NCBI GenBank assembly: GCA_014529385.2
Contig: CM043960.1
Location: 120,788,543-120,852,542 of the forward strand
Length of the DNA stretch: 64,000 nucleotides
Direction: 5' to 3'
Origin: Adiantum capillus-veneris
Lineage: Eukaryota > Streptophyta > Polypodiopsida > Polypodiales > Pteridaceae
A program made the translations under genes and the position numbers. Positions 21,191 to 31,482 of this stretch are shown piece by piece (position 1 is the stretch's first letter; the number at the start of each line of letters is the position of its first letter). Below the pieces are notes generated by a model. That model did not search any database. It saw nothing but the letters and a program-made list of their open reading frames with translations, and was not told the origin of the DNA.

Positions 21191-21395
21191 TTTCTTGTCC
21201 AAATATATAGGATAACTAGAATGATTCTTTACTTTGTTTGAATTGTATAAAAATAATTCTAATATAAAATTTTTCTTGTGCAACTAATTTCATGTTGTTT
21301 GGAGCCCATTGTCTTTTGAACAAGATGTTCTTTCATGTTTAAATATTATACTCAAAACAACAACAAAACACACACACATGCGATCTCGTTCATTA

Positions 21396-21650
21396 TCATG
21401 CATCTCCTTGCATAATTTTCTCATTTGATTCATTTAATACAAAGTTGAGGTTACTTAAAAACTCACTAGAATTTTATGCTCTTTCATTTGTCATAATGCA
21501 TGTTATGTGTGTTTTAAAAGAGGGAAGTATCATGCATCACTCGTTGCATAATTTGCTCATTTGACTCATTTAATACATAATTCAAGTTACTTAAAAACTC
21601 ACTAGTATTTTATGCTCTCTCATTTTTCATGTGGCATGTTATGTGTGTAT
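21396..21650. repeat. tandem duplication, unit about 135 bp
   Basis: Copies start near 21396 and 21531 (TCATGCATC) and share ACTTAAAAACTCACTAG and GCATGTTATGTGTGT. Confidence 0.8.
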
Positions 21651-21859
21651 ATGAGAGAGAGAGAGAGATCATTTACTTTGCACATTAATCTTATATTCAA
21701 AACTTTTGTTAGTGATAATTGACGAAAAAGAGATGCAATTAAAATTCTAAAGTGACTTGTCTTTCTCTCTACAATGTAAAAGAAAGCTCATTTTTAAATT
21801 ATGATTTAGCTTGTTCAACTTCAAGAATTTAGTGTGGTACATTTCTATGCTAAGATGGA

Positions 21860-23500
21860 CCATCATTATAGCAAGATTCAAAGATGGGAGTATGTGTTGC
21901 TTCTCTTCCTGAGCAGGGTAAAAGTGATAAATTCATTTATGCTCCCTTACATAGTCTTGACTAGTTCGCTTCTCAAGCTAGCCAAGTGCAATTGGAAGGA
22001 TTTCAGTGAAAATATTTTATGGAAAAATAACAACAAATATGTGAAGCCTTGGCAGTGGGCCCGCCAGTGGAGCAAGGAGACTGAGGGATTCTCAACCTTG
22101 TTATTCATGCCAATGTGCCAAATTTCTAACGACAATCTCAAAGCAAGACGAGCCATGGCCTATTATGACAAAGAATATGATTGGCAAGACAAAGATATTC
22201 TCTCAAGCTGGCTAGTGGAAAGGCCTCAAGGTGCATGACAAGTTGTTCACCCCCTCAGTGGTCTAGGCTTAGACTTGGAGGAACAACGAGCGAGTTAGTG
22301 AGGAGGTGTACGAGAGCTTTAGAGGCGCTAGAGTAGGGAGATCTAGCCAGGTATTTCCAAAACTCCATCAATCACTGGTCCTCGTGGGTATCCCAAGTAG
22401 GAAACATACCTTTTAACACCTTTTTGGAGAGATGCGACCATAAAGATGAACAATAAAGGGCTCAAGCATATGGAGCATTTTTAAGACAACAATAAGAGGA
22501 GATGGAAAGTGATAGACCAACTGGCTTCCCAATTCATCAATCTCAGTGGGACAGAAAGACTTTTGGTCATCATAGTTTTGGAAGGGCTAGACAAATATTG
22601 TATGCTGGTGTGTGAGTCCTAGTTCGAGTGGAAAGCCTGGCGCTGACCCAAGAATAGACACTTTGGTAATCCAAAAACCAAGGATGTCTACCTCACACTT
22701 ATAGCCTTGTCTGATTGGTTCTTCCCCTTAACAAGCAATGGGGAAAACAATGGACACATGCAAGATGAGTGGTGATTATGAATAACATCTAGATTTCCCA
22801 ATGGCCACTAGAGATGAAGGTCTTCATATGGAAGGTATCATGGGGTGGTGATTATGAATAACATCTAGATTTCCCAATGGCCACTAGAGATGAAGGTCTT
22901 CATATGGAAGGTATCATGGGGGCTTTGCCAACAAGAGTAAAGGTTCATGTCAGAGGATTGGCTGAGATAGATGTTCGGGTTGAAAAATGGTGTGTGAGGA
23001 CCTTTCTCAACTGTTCAAGGAGTGCTCGGCTACTAGCGGCCTCACAGGAAAAATTTGCAAGTGCGTCCAAAGGACTTGGAGAATAGGGTTCTTCAAGAAG
23101 GACATGTTCCTTGGCGGGATGGTGATGAAAAGCCAAGTTCTTTTGGTATGCACACAATTCGTTAGCTTTAACTACTTAAAGCAATCTAGAAGTCTAGGAT
23201 CTATCTGGTGTTTGAGAATGCTATGGTAATTGCTAGCTTCATAGAGATTGTCCAAGAAAGCAAGGAACTAATTGTCTCCACTGGTAAAAGGAAGAAATCA
23301 TATGAGTGATATAGGGCCATCAATGCCATTCTGATGGGGTAAAGATGACTTGAAGCTGGGTAGTTGATTGCTCTTTGAGAAGCTTGATAGCTTTTTGTTG
23401 TAATATGATGCCCCTCATTGCTCATCACGAACTTGAGGTTGCTCTATACATTTATTTTGGGGAATACAATACATCCACTGGCTCTTGTGAGTTTTGGAAT
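21860..23500 (+). mobile_element. 5'-truncated, decayed LINE copy
   Basis: The frame RWEYVLLLFLSRVKVINSFM, LPYIVLTSSLLKLAKCNWKDF, WQWAR aligns with the post-RT part of LINE ORF2 (compare RWEYALLPFPSRVKVMNAIM at 62825). Further pieces follow in shifting frames: WKAW, MKVFIWKVSWG, then KICKCVQRTWRIGFFKKDMF near 23045-23110 (compare KICKWIQRTWKIKFFKADLL at 34635). Endonuclease and RT core are absent. A 76-bp tandem duplication disrupts it. The 3' end near 23450-23500 has an A-rich tail but no clean poly(A) or target duplication. Confidence 0.8.
22771..22922 (+). repeat. 76-bp tandem duplication inside the LINE copy
   Basis: Copies start at 22771 and 22847 (GGTGATTATGAATAACATCT) and are identical apart from the junction, so the duplication is younger than the LINE's decay. 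76 is not a multiple of three, so it also shifts the frame. Confidence 0.95.
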
Positions 23501-24436
23501 AAAATAAAATAAAGTAATTTGTAGTTTCTTTTTGCACCAAGGATCATTTATAGAAATATGGCTTCACATAAAAACTAGACCATGTCGTAGAATCCTCTAC
23601 AAATTACCCACAAACATAAAGACAATTTTTAAATCACTTCAAAAGTTTACACATAATCTCAGCTACAAAATGTTAAGAGATACATGGTTACAAATTGTGA
23701 GTTTTGAAAAACAAAGACAAAAACAAGGAATACATCTTTGTAGACTAAACTGCCATTTTTAGCTTCTTCTTTTGGTTGATGAACATGAGAACACAAAAAG
23801 ATGATCTTCCAGGTGTGGTTGAAATTGACCATATAGTAGTGCTTTTATGACAAATACAAGATCAAGACACAAGTGTATTGGAAAGAGTCTCTTGAGGGTG
23901 CAACCATGTAAGAAAAACAAGTGTAGCAATAGCTGCAACAATTGCCACAACCTCACCACTATGAAGAGCTTGAAGGAAAGTGCGATGTGAGAGTTGTTTG
24001 GCAAGCTCAAATGCATCTTCTAATGATGTCATGTAATTTGGAACTAACAGGACCTTTACAACAACTGTGGTGGTCCAGGTCACAATCATGTGAGGGATTG
24101 CATATAAAGCTATCAATATGACCACTATAACCCCAAGATCGGTACCCACTAGTAATGAAAAATGTAAGGTGGATCGACATTCTGAGAACATGGATACCTA
24201 CCTGACCAGAAAACATCAAAATTTGTTTTGAGTCCACATTTATAAACAAAAGTAAAAGTTCTTTTCAATTTCATCCATTTTGAAGCCTAACATTAAGTGA
24301 TTCATTGATAAATTGCTACAATCAAAGGTTGATTAACGAGATAATAAATTGTTGAAAGGTTTCTCATGGGATCAGCTTAAGGGCTACATCTAGAGTTAAT
24401 GCATGGAATAAATTCATAGTGAGCTTATAGCCCTCT

Positions 24437-24503
<67 letters not shown>

Positions 24504-25084
24504 ACAAGGAAATGGTGCATTTATCAATCCTAATGAGGTATGACTATAAGCAATAACTAGTCTTCCAAGGATTTGCGTGAGACGATCCAAAACCATGTGT
24601 GTTCTCTCACGCTCTCTCATGTTGTGTCTCATCAAATCCTAAGAAGCCCGGTGATTGAGGTACTAGATTGTCAATTTGTCAGTATGTGATCACAATTTTG
24701 GACCCATTTGTTTGAGGCAAACCTACCAAGGTTCACCTAGTGTCATCACACAACACGTCATTGCAAGGTGGAGGATCTAGAAGGCGACGCCGCATAGACA
24801 ACCACCTGTCCATGGCAAGTGCAACCAAGAGGATCACCCGAGGCACCAATGTCAGGGAAGTTTTTGTTAAAGCAATGGGCTTCCACTTTCTGCACGAAAG
24901 TTTTTGTGGCACCGAGGTTACTAGAAAGGTTCCATTATGTGCAATGAGGTGTTGTGCTAGATATCCCAGAATAACAAACACACCTATGTGCATGCGCGCA
25001 CACACACTCACTTGGTCAAGTACTCCGTTTCTGGTTTCTTTTCCTAGAGGGTGGTTCACATTGACTCCATCAAAGCTTTGTTAC
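23501..25084. other. no gene recognised; GA microsatellite
   Basis: A (GA)n run occupies about 24436-24500. On the minus strand a 109-residue frame (24191-23862) has two hydrophobic stretches (LGVIVVILIALYAIPHMIV and VVAIVAAIATLVFLTWL). It could be a membrane-protein relic, but I see no family motif and no start context. Confidence 0.4.
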
Positions 25085-25108
25085 GATGTTGGATAATTAC
25101 AATTACAA

Positions 25109-26753
25109 GGTGATATTCAAGGATTGGTTTTGCCGCGCAATGACCAACTCCTAGCCAAAATGTTCGCAGATGACTCCCTCCTTTTCCTAAAAGCCTGCCC
25201 CTAGGTTCTCAAGAAGGCATTAGAGATCGTGCACACTTTTGCCATGTCTTCAGGTTCGAAGTGCAATATTGAGAAGTCAAGACTGATCTCTCTTACAAAA
25301 GATGACACATTTGACCCATCAGACTGGTCAGGGGGGAGGTCGTCACTAAAGGAAAGATGTTTCGACATTTGGGTGCCCCTTTGGGAGTAGATGTTTCTCA
25401 CAAACAACAATTTTAGTGGGTCTTGGAGAAGGTTAAAAAAAAAAGAAAAGGTGGGAGTTTGTGTTGCTGCCCTTCCCAAGCCGAATAAAAGTGATCAACT
25501 CATTCATGCTCCCTTACATTGCCTTCACTAGTCCTCTCCTCAAAATAGCAAGATGCAACTGGAAGGAGTTCTCGAAACCTGTTAAGAGATTCTTATGGAA
25601 GAACAACACCAAAGTCTCGTCGCCATGGCAGTGGGAAAAATGGGAATTGATTGCTCGTCCGACTTCCCAAGGTGGCCTCGGAATTCACAACCCGGTCCTG
25701 CATGTCCAAGCCTTTTGTGCCGAGTTTGTGGTTGCTTTAGCAAAGCAAGATCAAGCCTAGGCTATCATGACCAAGGATATGATTGACAAATCAAAGCTTT
25801 GCTCTAAAGGAGGACAATGGAAACAGATCAAGATGCACGATAAAATCTTAGCACCTGGATGGGCTACTTTGAAATTGGGGGGTTAATGGGAGAGCTAGTT
25901 CAAAAATGCAACTGTGCCACTAGGGTCTTGGAATGGGGGGAACTAACCAGTTACTTTCAGAACTCCACTACGTACTAGTCCATTTGGCTTTCAAACACGA
26001 CTGCTGTTAATCTAAAAATCTAAACCTTTACTGGAGGGAAATAGCAAGAGAGCTAAACAATAAAGGCCTCCAACGACCAATCCACTTCTGAGATGAAACC
26101 AACAAGCACGGGAAACCTTCTGAAGATTTAGCCGATCAACTTCAGCTGAATGGCATGGAGAATATGCTTGTTTGTAGAGTTCTTGAAGGCGTGAACAACG
26201 GTCTAATGCCAATTCAAGACTCTACGTTTGAGTGGAAAGCCTGGAAATGGCCCAAAGATAGTTTTTTTTTCAAACCCCAAACCAAGATCATATATAGAAT
26301 GTCCAACCATAAGAGGTTTGGCAGGGAAGGTGTGCAAATGGATTCAAAGAACGTGGAAGATTGGTTTCTTCAAGAAGGATCTTTCTCTTGGAGGAAAATG
26401 CTTTCGGAGTCCTGCCCTTCTTATCAGTACCCAAATTATTAGCTTTTGCTTCTTCTACAATATCTGGAAGGTGAGGAACTACCGTCTCTTCAATAATGAA
26501 GTTTTTGTGGCCAGTTTCTCCGTAATTATTCAAGAAAGCAAAGAATTGATATATACGATAAGTAAAAGGCATGACTCATATGATTGGATTTGGGCAACAC
26601 AAGCCATTCGATCAAAGCCTTTACGGTTGTAAAGTTTGATGTAATATCCACCTCTCAAGGCTTGGCTTGGGCTTGAGATTGATCTGTAATTTTCTGTTCT
26701 CTTTCTAATACAATCACTCACAATTGTGAGTTTTGCAAAAAAAAAAAAAAAGG
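25109..26753 (+). mobile_element. 5'-truncated LINE insertion with 24-bp target duplication
   Basis: The insertion starts inside the reverse transcriptase (GLVLPRNDQLLAKMFADDSL, with the catalytic FADD motif) and runs through the RWEF/PSRIKVINSFML region and zf-RVT remnants to a 15-base poly(A) at 26737-26751. A 24-base sequence starting GATGTTGGATAATTAC is repeated exactly at 25085-25108 and 26754-26777. That is the signature of target-primed reverse transcription by L1-type LINEs. Stops (for example after LKACP) and frameshifts (near 25430) inactivate it. Confidence 0.95.
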
Positions 26754-26777
26754 GATGTTGGATAATTACAATTACAA

Positions 26778-27779
26778 AGCCAAATTGGGGAGGCAATTGA
26801 AGTGCCATGGGAGCCACCACCTTGACCTTGTAGATGCTCCTCCTAAAAGCTTTACCTTACCACCGAGGTATTATGGTTTATTTGAATGGGATAAAGTGGG
26901 GCTTGTGATAGACAATGGGAATTCATGATTAGTCATAGTGTGCATAGTTAACTAGTGCACATACTCACAAGCAAGGGGAAAGGGATGAAGTGCATCCATG
27001 GAAGTTTGAGATGGTTAATAAAGAGTGAGGAATGAAAATAAATGTGTGCAAGACTTAGTGTATGTGAGCAAGAAAGTGACTGGGTAAGATGAGAGAAGAC
27101 TTGTTGATAGAAAAAAAAAGCATCAAGTATGTGATTTTCATGAAATAGCTCCAATATGGGGCCCAATTTATTCCTCCTAAATTTTAAGGGTAGGTGGCAA
27201 GGGGAAGGCATGGAGGGGGTCTATTTATGATAGGGTATCCATTTGTTTAGCAAAAATATTTAAAAAATCATGAGATATGCTTGTTTTCCTTCTTTTTCTT
27301 ATGAGCCAAAGGCAGGTGACCCACGTCACATGATTATTTTTTTATTCCTCAATTATGCATCACATGGGTGGGATCCTAAAGATGCTCCTTTTCTCCATAA
27401 TGTCATGAAGTCATCTTGTATGCATACTAGTAGACTACCTTGTATACATTAGTACCTTATTAGGAAATACACATGGTAGTCCCCAACGCTCGACCATTCT
27501 AGACTCACTCATCTCATAGATAAAACCGTTTTTATCTCTCTTTCCATAGCTATTTACATCTCTAGCCTTTATTCCCTTATAGACGTTGTCGTGTCGCCGT
27601 TGAAATCCTCAGCGTTGCACCAAGCATTGCTGCCCATGAGACCCATTCCTCCGTTTGCACTTCTGTATTTCTTTCTAGAGTATGTACAAGGTAGAGTTTA
27701 TTGAAGCCAAGTTTTTTTTTAGTTTTTTTTTTAGGAGACTACTCTTAGTTATATATAGGTGGGCTATGAAAAGAATTTA
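26778..27779. other. no gene recognised
   Basis: AT-rich sequence with short T runs. No frame above 100 residues and no repeat structure I can support. Confidence 0.5.
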
Positions 27780-28545
27780 TCAAGAGTTCCCTTTGTTATT
27801 CACCTTTTTGACAACTTCTCTCCAAACTGTATTCAAGAATCCTCTTCGAAGCTTGAAAAGCTAAGTGGACCACTCTAATATGGAGCGCATGAAGCATGTG
27901 AAGGCCTCCCTCCATTCCAGTGATGATGGTGCTTTGTTGCACTTTTTTAGAATCTCCCACATGTAGACCTCTAGCTTCAGAAAACTCCAACTTGGGCAAT
28001 AATTCTATCATGTATCTTAGTCTCCGTCCATGGGCCTCCTTGCAATTAGAGCTCTTCTTTGTCAATTATATCCCAATCAATGATTGCCCAATCCTACCTT
28101 TTGTTTGTTAAGGAGACTACTAGCTTTGCACACATGGATTTTGTGTGTAGTACTAGGTCCACGATCCCAATGCCACCTAGGTCCTTGGGTCTCACTACCC
28201 ATTTCCATTTTCCACAGTGCCATGGGGTTTCAAAAATTCTTTCCAATTGTATTTGGCCATTTTCAGAATCGGCGAGACAAAGGATATATAAGGAATCATG
28301 AAGGAGTTAATCATAGTCACTCTACTGTGGAAAGGGAGAAGTGTGTATTCCACCTTCTCATCTTACTGCTAAGTTTGTTTAGGACCCAATTGAATCTTTG
28401 ATTGTCCGAGATGTCCACCCTAGTGGTGCACCGAGGTGTCTGAAACTTTGTCTCTTAAGATAACCTCCCCCGACCATTTGTTGGGTTCAAACAAGTCGTT
28501 TTTCATGAGTGATAGCAATCTTGATTTTTTGATGTTGCATCTTTT
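27780..28545 (-). mobile_element. decayed LINE fragment, minus strand
   Basis: Translating the minus strand in shifting frames gives CNIKKSRLLSLMKNDLFEPN, then KMAKYNWKEF-like sequence, GGIGIVDLVLHTKSMCAKLV, and CNKAPSSLEWREAF followed by KVNNKGN. Each matches the post-RT region of the LINE at 33350-34140 (CNIEKSRLIS, GGLGILNPVSHADAMCAKLM, CKRATEVLEWGEE, NVNNKG). It lacks both ends and has many stops, so it is an old fragment. No target duplication was found. Confidence 0.75.
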
Positions 28546-28947
28546 TTTTTCTTGTTGCAATACTCACATAGACTCATCTAATATATGAAAACAAAAAAAG
28601 GATTACAATTTTTTGGCATACTCATTTTTGAAGTGTTGTATTAGCTCAAAATAGAATGTATATAAAGGCCCAAGCAAGTCGAATCGTAACACATGATTAC
28701 AACTTAACGATGCTCAAACAGAGCAGCACTCACAACTTTTTTGATGTAGCACTGACATCTTTTTGTTTTTGGTCATACGCACAATTGTGAGTGGAAGAGC
28801 TATATTAACTCATGAATGGATACACGAAAGGTCTCAGGTGCCGGCTGTGCCTTGAGAAGCCAGTAGATACATAAGGGAACAAGGATAGTCACTTAAACAG
28901 TTCCAATTGAAAATTCTTAAGTGATTGATAAGTAGAGTCCCATATAT
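28546..28947. other. no feature recognised
   Basis: Mixed-composition sequence without frames or repeats I can support. Confidence 0.5.
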
Positions 28948-29226
28948 CACAAGAAAATTTAGGAATTTTCTCATGTAGGAAAACGGAGTCTTTCTCAATG
29001 TGTTTCATACAATGCATAACATCATGAGCTTCTGCTCCAGAGGCACCGCATACCTAGCTAGGTACGATTGGGGGCAGGGGAACCCCGGCTCGCCCATCGG
29101 GCCGACGGTCCCCTACCCCCAATCATACCTAGCTAGATATACGGTGCCTCCCTCATAGAAGCTCATGATGTTGAGGTAAGTCACAATGTGGGAAATATTG
29201 TGAGAATTTGTTCAAAACTTCTTGTG
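28948..29226. mobile_element. hairpin MITE, copy 2
   Basis: It matches the element at 4199-4482 along its length, with the same CACAAGAA / TTCTTGTG ends and the same long complementary arms (CATCATGAGCT, GAGGCACCG, TACCTAGCTAGGTA). The C-run in the loop of copy 1 is replaced here by a GC-rich inverted sequence (CGGCTCGCCCATCGGGCCG). The flanking 3-base duplication is not intact here (TAT / ATA). Confidence 0.8.
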
Positions 29227-29384
29227 ATAGTTGATATTGTTTGGGTTTGGAGACAAATTGCTTCATTATTGCCGTTTTTTGGGAGGTCATTTATGATAAA
29301 CTACATGCCAAGCACTCAAAAACGGATCTGGATTGTCGAAAAGGAATAAAGATTAGAAAACCTTGAAGAATCCAACCAAAATAG

Positions 29385-29569
29385 ATACAAGGGGTATTTT
29401 GGGAATTTTGGAAATTTGAGAGGTATTTCTGGAATTCCACAACTTACAGGGGTATTATGGTAATTGTCCTTTTTTTCTTCTAAGCTGGAAAGCAAAAAGA
29501 GAGACAAAAAGACTTTCCCGTTTTCTATTAGATGCACCTGAGCATCTCCTCTGATGCGTACCATGTGTG

Positions 29570-29617
<48 letters not shown>

Positions 29618-30335
29618 TTCCAAACACACAAAATTCTTTTCCTTGAATTTGGATTTTTACACTATTTTTCTCTATTTTGGGATGGACTTTCTCCTTTTCC
29701 CCTTTCCCTCTATCGGCATTTTTGAAACTGAAAACAACACGATATTAAGTTGAGACACATTTTTCCCGAACACTACTACCCTCGGAAAAATCTGATGCTT
29801 TTTCCTTTGAAGACAGAGAAAATTTACTCTTTCCCTCTCTCTATCTCATCCACGTCCATGCCCATGCGAATGTCCCCCCCCCCCCCAAAACAGACCCACC
29901 TTTCTTTTTTCACTAAGTTTACCTTTCATCTAAACTCTGTTAACTTCTCTTAACTAATATGTCCCTCTAATCTTTTTCCCATTTCCTTTTATAGGAATCA
30001 CCAAAGATGCTTTTATAAAAACGAAGTGGGAGAAAGGAAGGGGGGTTTGGGAGGGATGCACATGGACGTGACAAAGAGAGGGATTTCCTCTATGTTCAAA
30101 GCGGTAAATTTATTCCGAGGGCACCATTGTTCGGAGAAAATGTGTCTCGACTTAATATCGTGCTATTTTCAGTTTCAAAAATTCCAATTGAGAGCAAGGG
30201 GAAAGGGAGGAAAATAGTGTGAAAACCCAAAAATTAAACATAAATTTATAAAAGAAAAAAATACCCCTCAAATTTCACGAATTCCGTAAATGCCCTCCAA
30301 ATTTCCCAAAACTTCCAATATACCCCTGGTTGTGA
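29385..30335. repeat. large imperfect foldback (inverted repeat) locus
   Basis: The left arm (29385-29990) and right arm (30000-30335) are complementary over long blocks. CCTTTTATAGGAATCACC at the centre folds on GCTTTTATAAAAACG. GAAACTGAAAACAACACGATATTAAG-type sequence near 29730 pairs with 30150-30180. AGGGGTATTTTGGGAATTTT near 29392 pairs with 30265-30325. The left arm has an extra ~160 bases including a (GA)n run (29573-29614). Two similar direct stretches, GATTGCTTCATTATTTGCCC near 30480 and its relative near 29258, flank it. It looks like an aged foldback element or a gene-derived inverted duplication. Confidence 0.65.
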
Positions 30336-31465
30336 GATTAAATATCTCAAAAAAAAAGAAAAAAATTTGTGGCTTTTTGTAAGAAGACAGATTGTCTATC
30401 GATAGAAAATGCTAAAACTAGAATTTCCGTAGAAAATGCTAAAACTAGAATTTCGGTTGGTTATGAAGGCTTTGGAGATGGATTGCTTCATTATTTGCCC
30501 TTTTGGGAAATTTCCTCTTCAAAAATTCAAGGAAAGGGACTTTGTATGCTTGGAAAAATGGATTTTCCCAGATTTTTTGTGTGGAAGGCGAGGGTGGTGA
30601 CGCCTGGAGAAAAGGCAGGGTGGTGCTGACGCATGGAGCGAGCTGAAAAAAGATCAGCGACAGTGTTTGTGTCGTGCTGACTGAGGTGGGAAGACATGAT
30701 GATCAAGGACATCAGGGGAGGAGGTGCTTGATGAAGTTCGTGAGCACAACAGGCAGTGCACAACTGCAAACAGGGGTACCGATGCTTTTGTCAGATCGGC
30801 TTGAGGGAATGTTAGGATGCGGAGCGCATCGTGAGGGAGGGCAAGATGCGCAAGACAAAGCCCAGCTTTCCTGTGTGGTAGACAGGACTATTGGAAGATG
30901 CACGACGAGCAGAATTTGCACGAGAGAGAGAGAACACTTGGAGCTACATAGATCTTGCGATGTAGGAAGCAATGTTTAGACAGGGCTCCGATGAGCTGAT
31001 GGAGGAGGCCGATCTGCAGAATATGGGGGGCTGAGGTGCACCCAGAGAGAGACAGAGAGAGAGAGAGAGAGAGGTGTCTGTAGACGCTGATGGCGATGGG
31101 GACGGGCGCGAGGGCAGCTTCTGTTCATGGCAACAGGCCAATTCACTTTTAAGTTTTGTTTTAGAATTTGGAAGATTCTCTTGGGATCACGACGGGTAAT
31201 TAATTAATGGTGTGCAAAACAACCCAGTATGTCCCTGCCAAACAAATGAAAAAAAGATTGTGCAGACATACTTTGAGTGTTTGCTTCCACTCATCAAAGT
31301 CCCTTTTTCTTTTTTGGGACAGAGAGAATTTATTCCTCAATTTCCTGTATGATACCTTCAAATTTGGTCATCGTAGCAAAATTCGTAGGGATTCTTTCAA
31401 AAACTAGGTTTCTTAATTTCCAAGTTTGTTTGAGATAGCAAAATTGGATAATCTGTGTACAAATT
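30336..31465. other. no gene recognised
   Basis: GC-richer, GA-containing sequence. Frames at 30674-30979 (plus) and 30712-30972 (minus) overlap each other and show no motif. A short GA run is at 31045-31072. Confidence 0.5.
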
Positions 31466-31482
31466 AGAATGGCTTAGTTTTT

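Noticed and set aside
23862..24191. Hydrophobic minus-strand frame with two possible membrane segments
   Set aside because: No family motif, no promoter or splice evidence, and it overlaps another frame on the same strand; noted but not called a gene.
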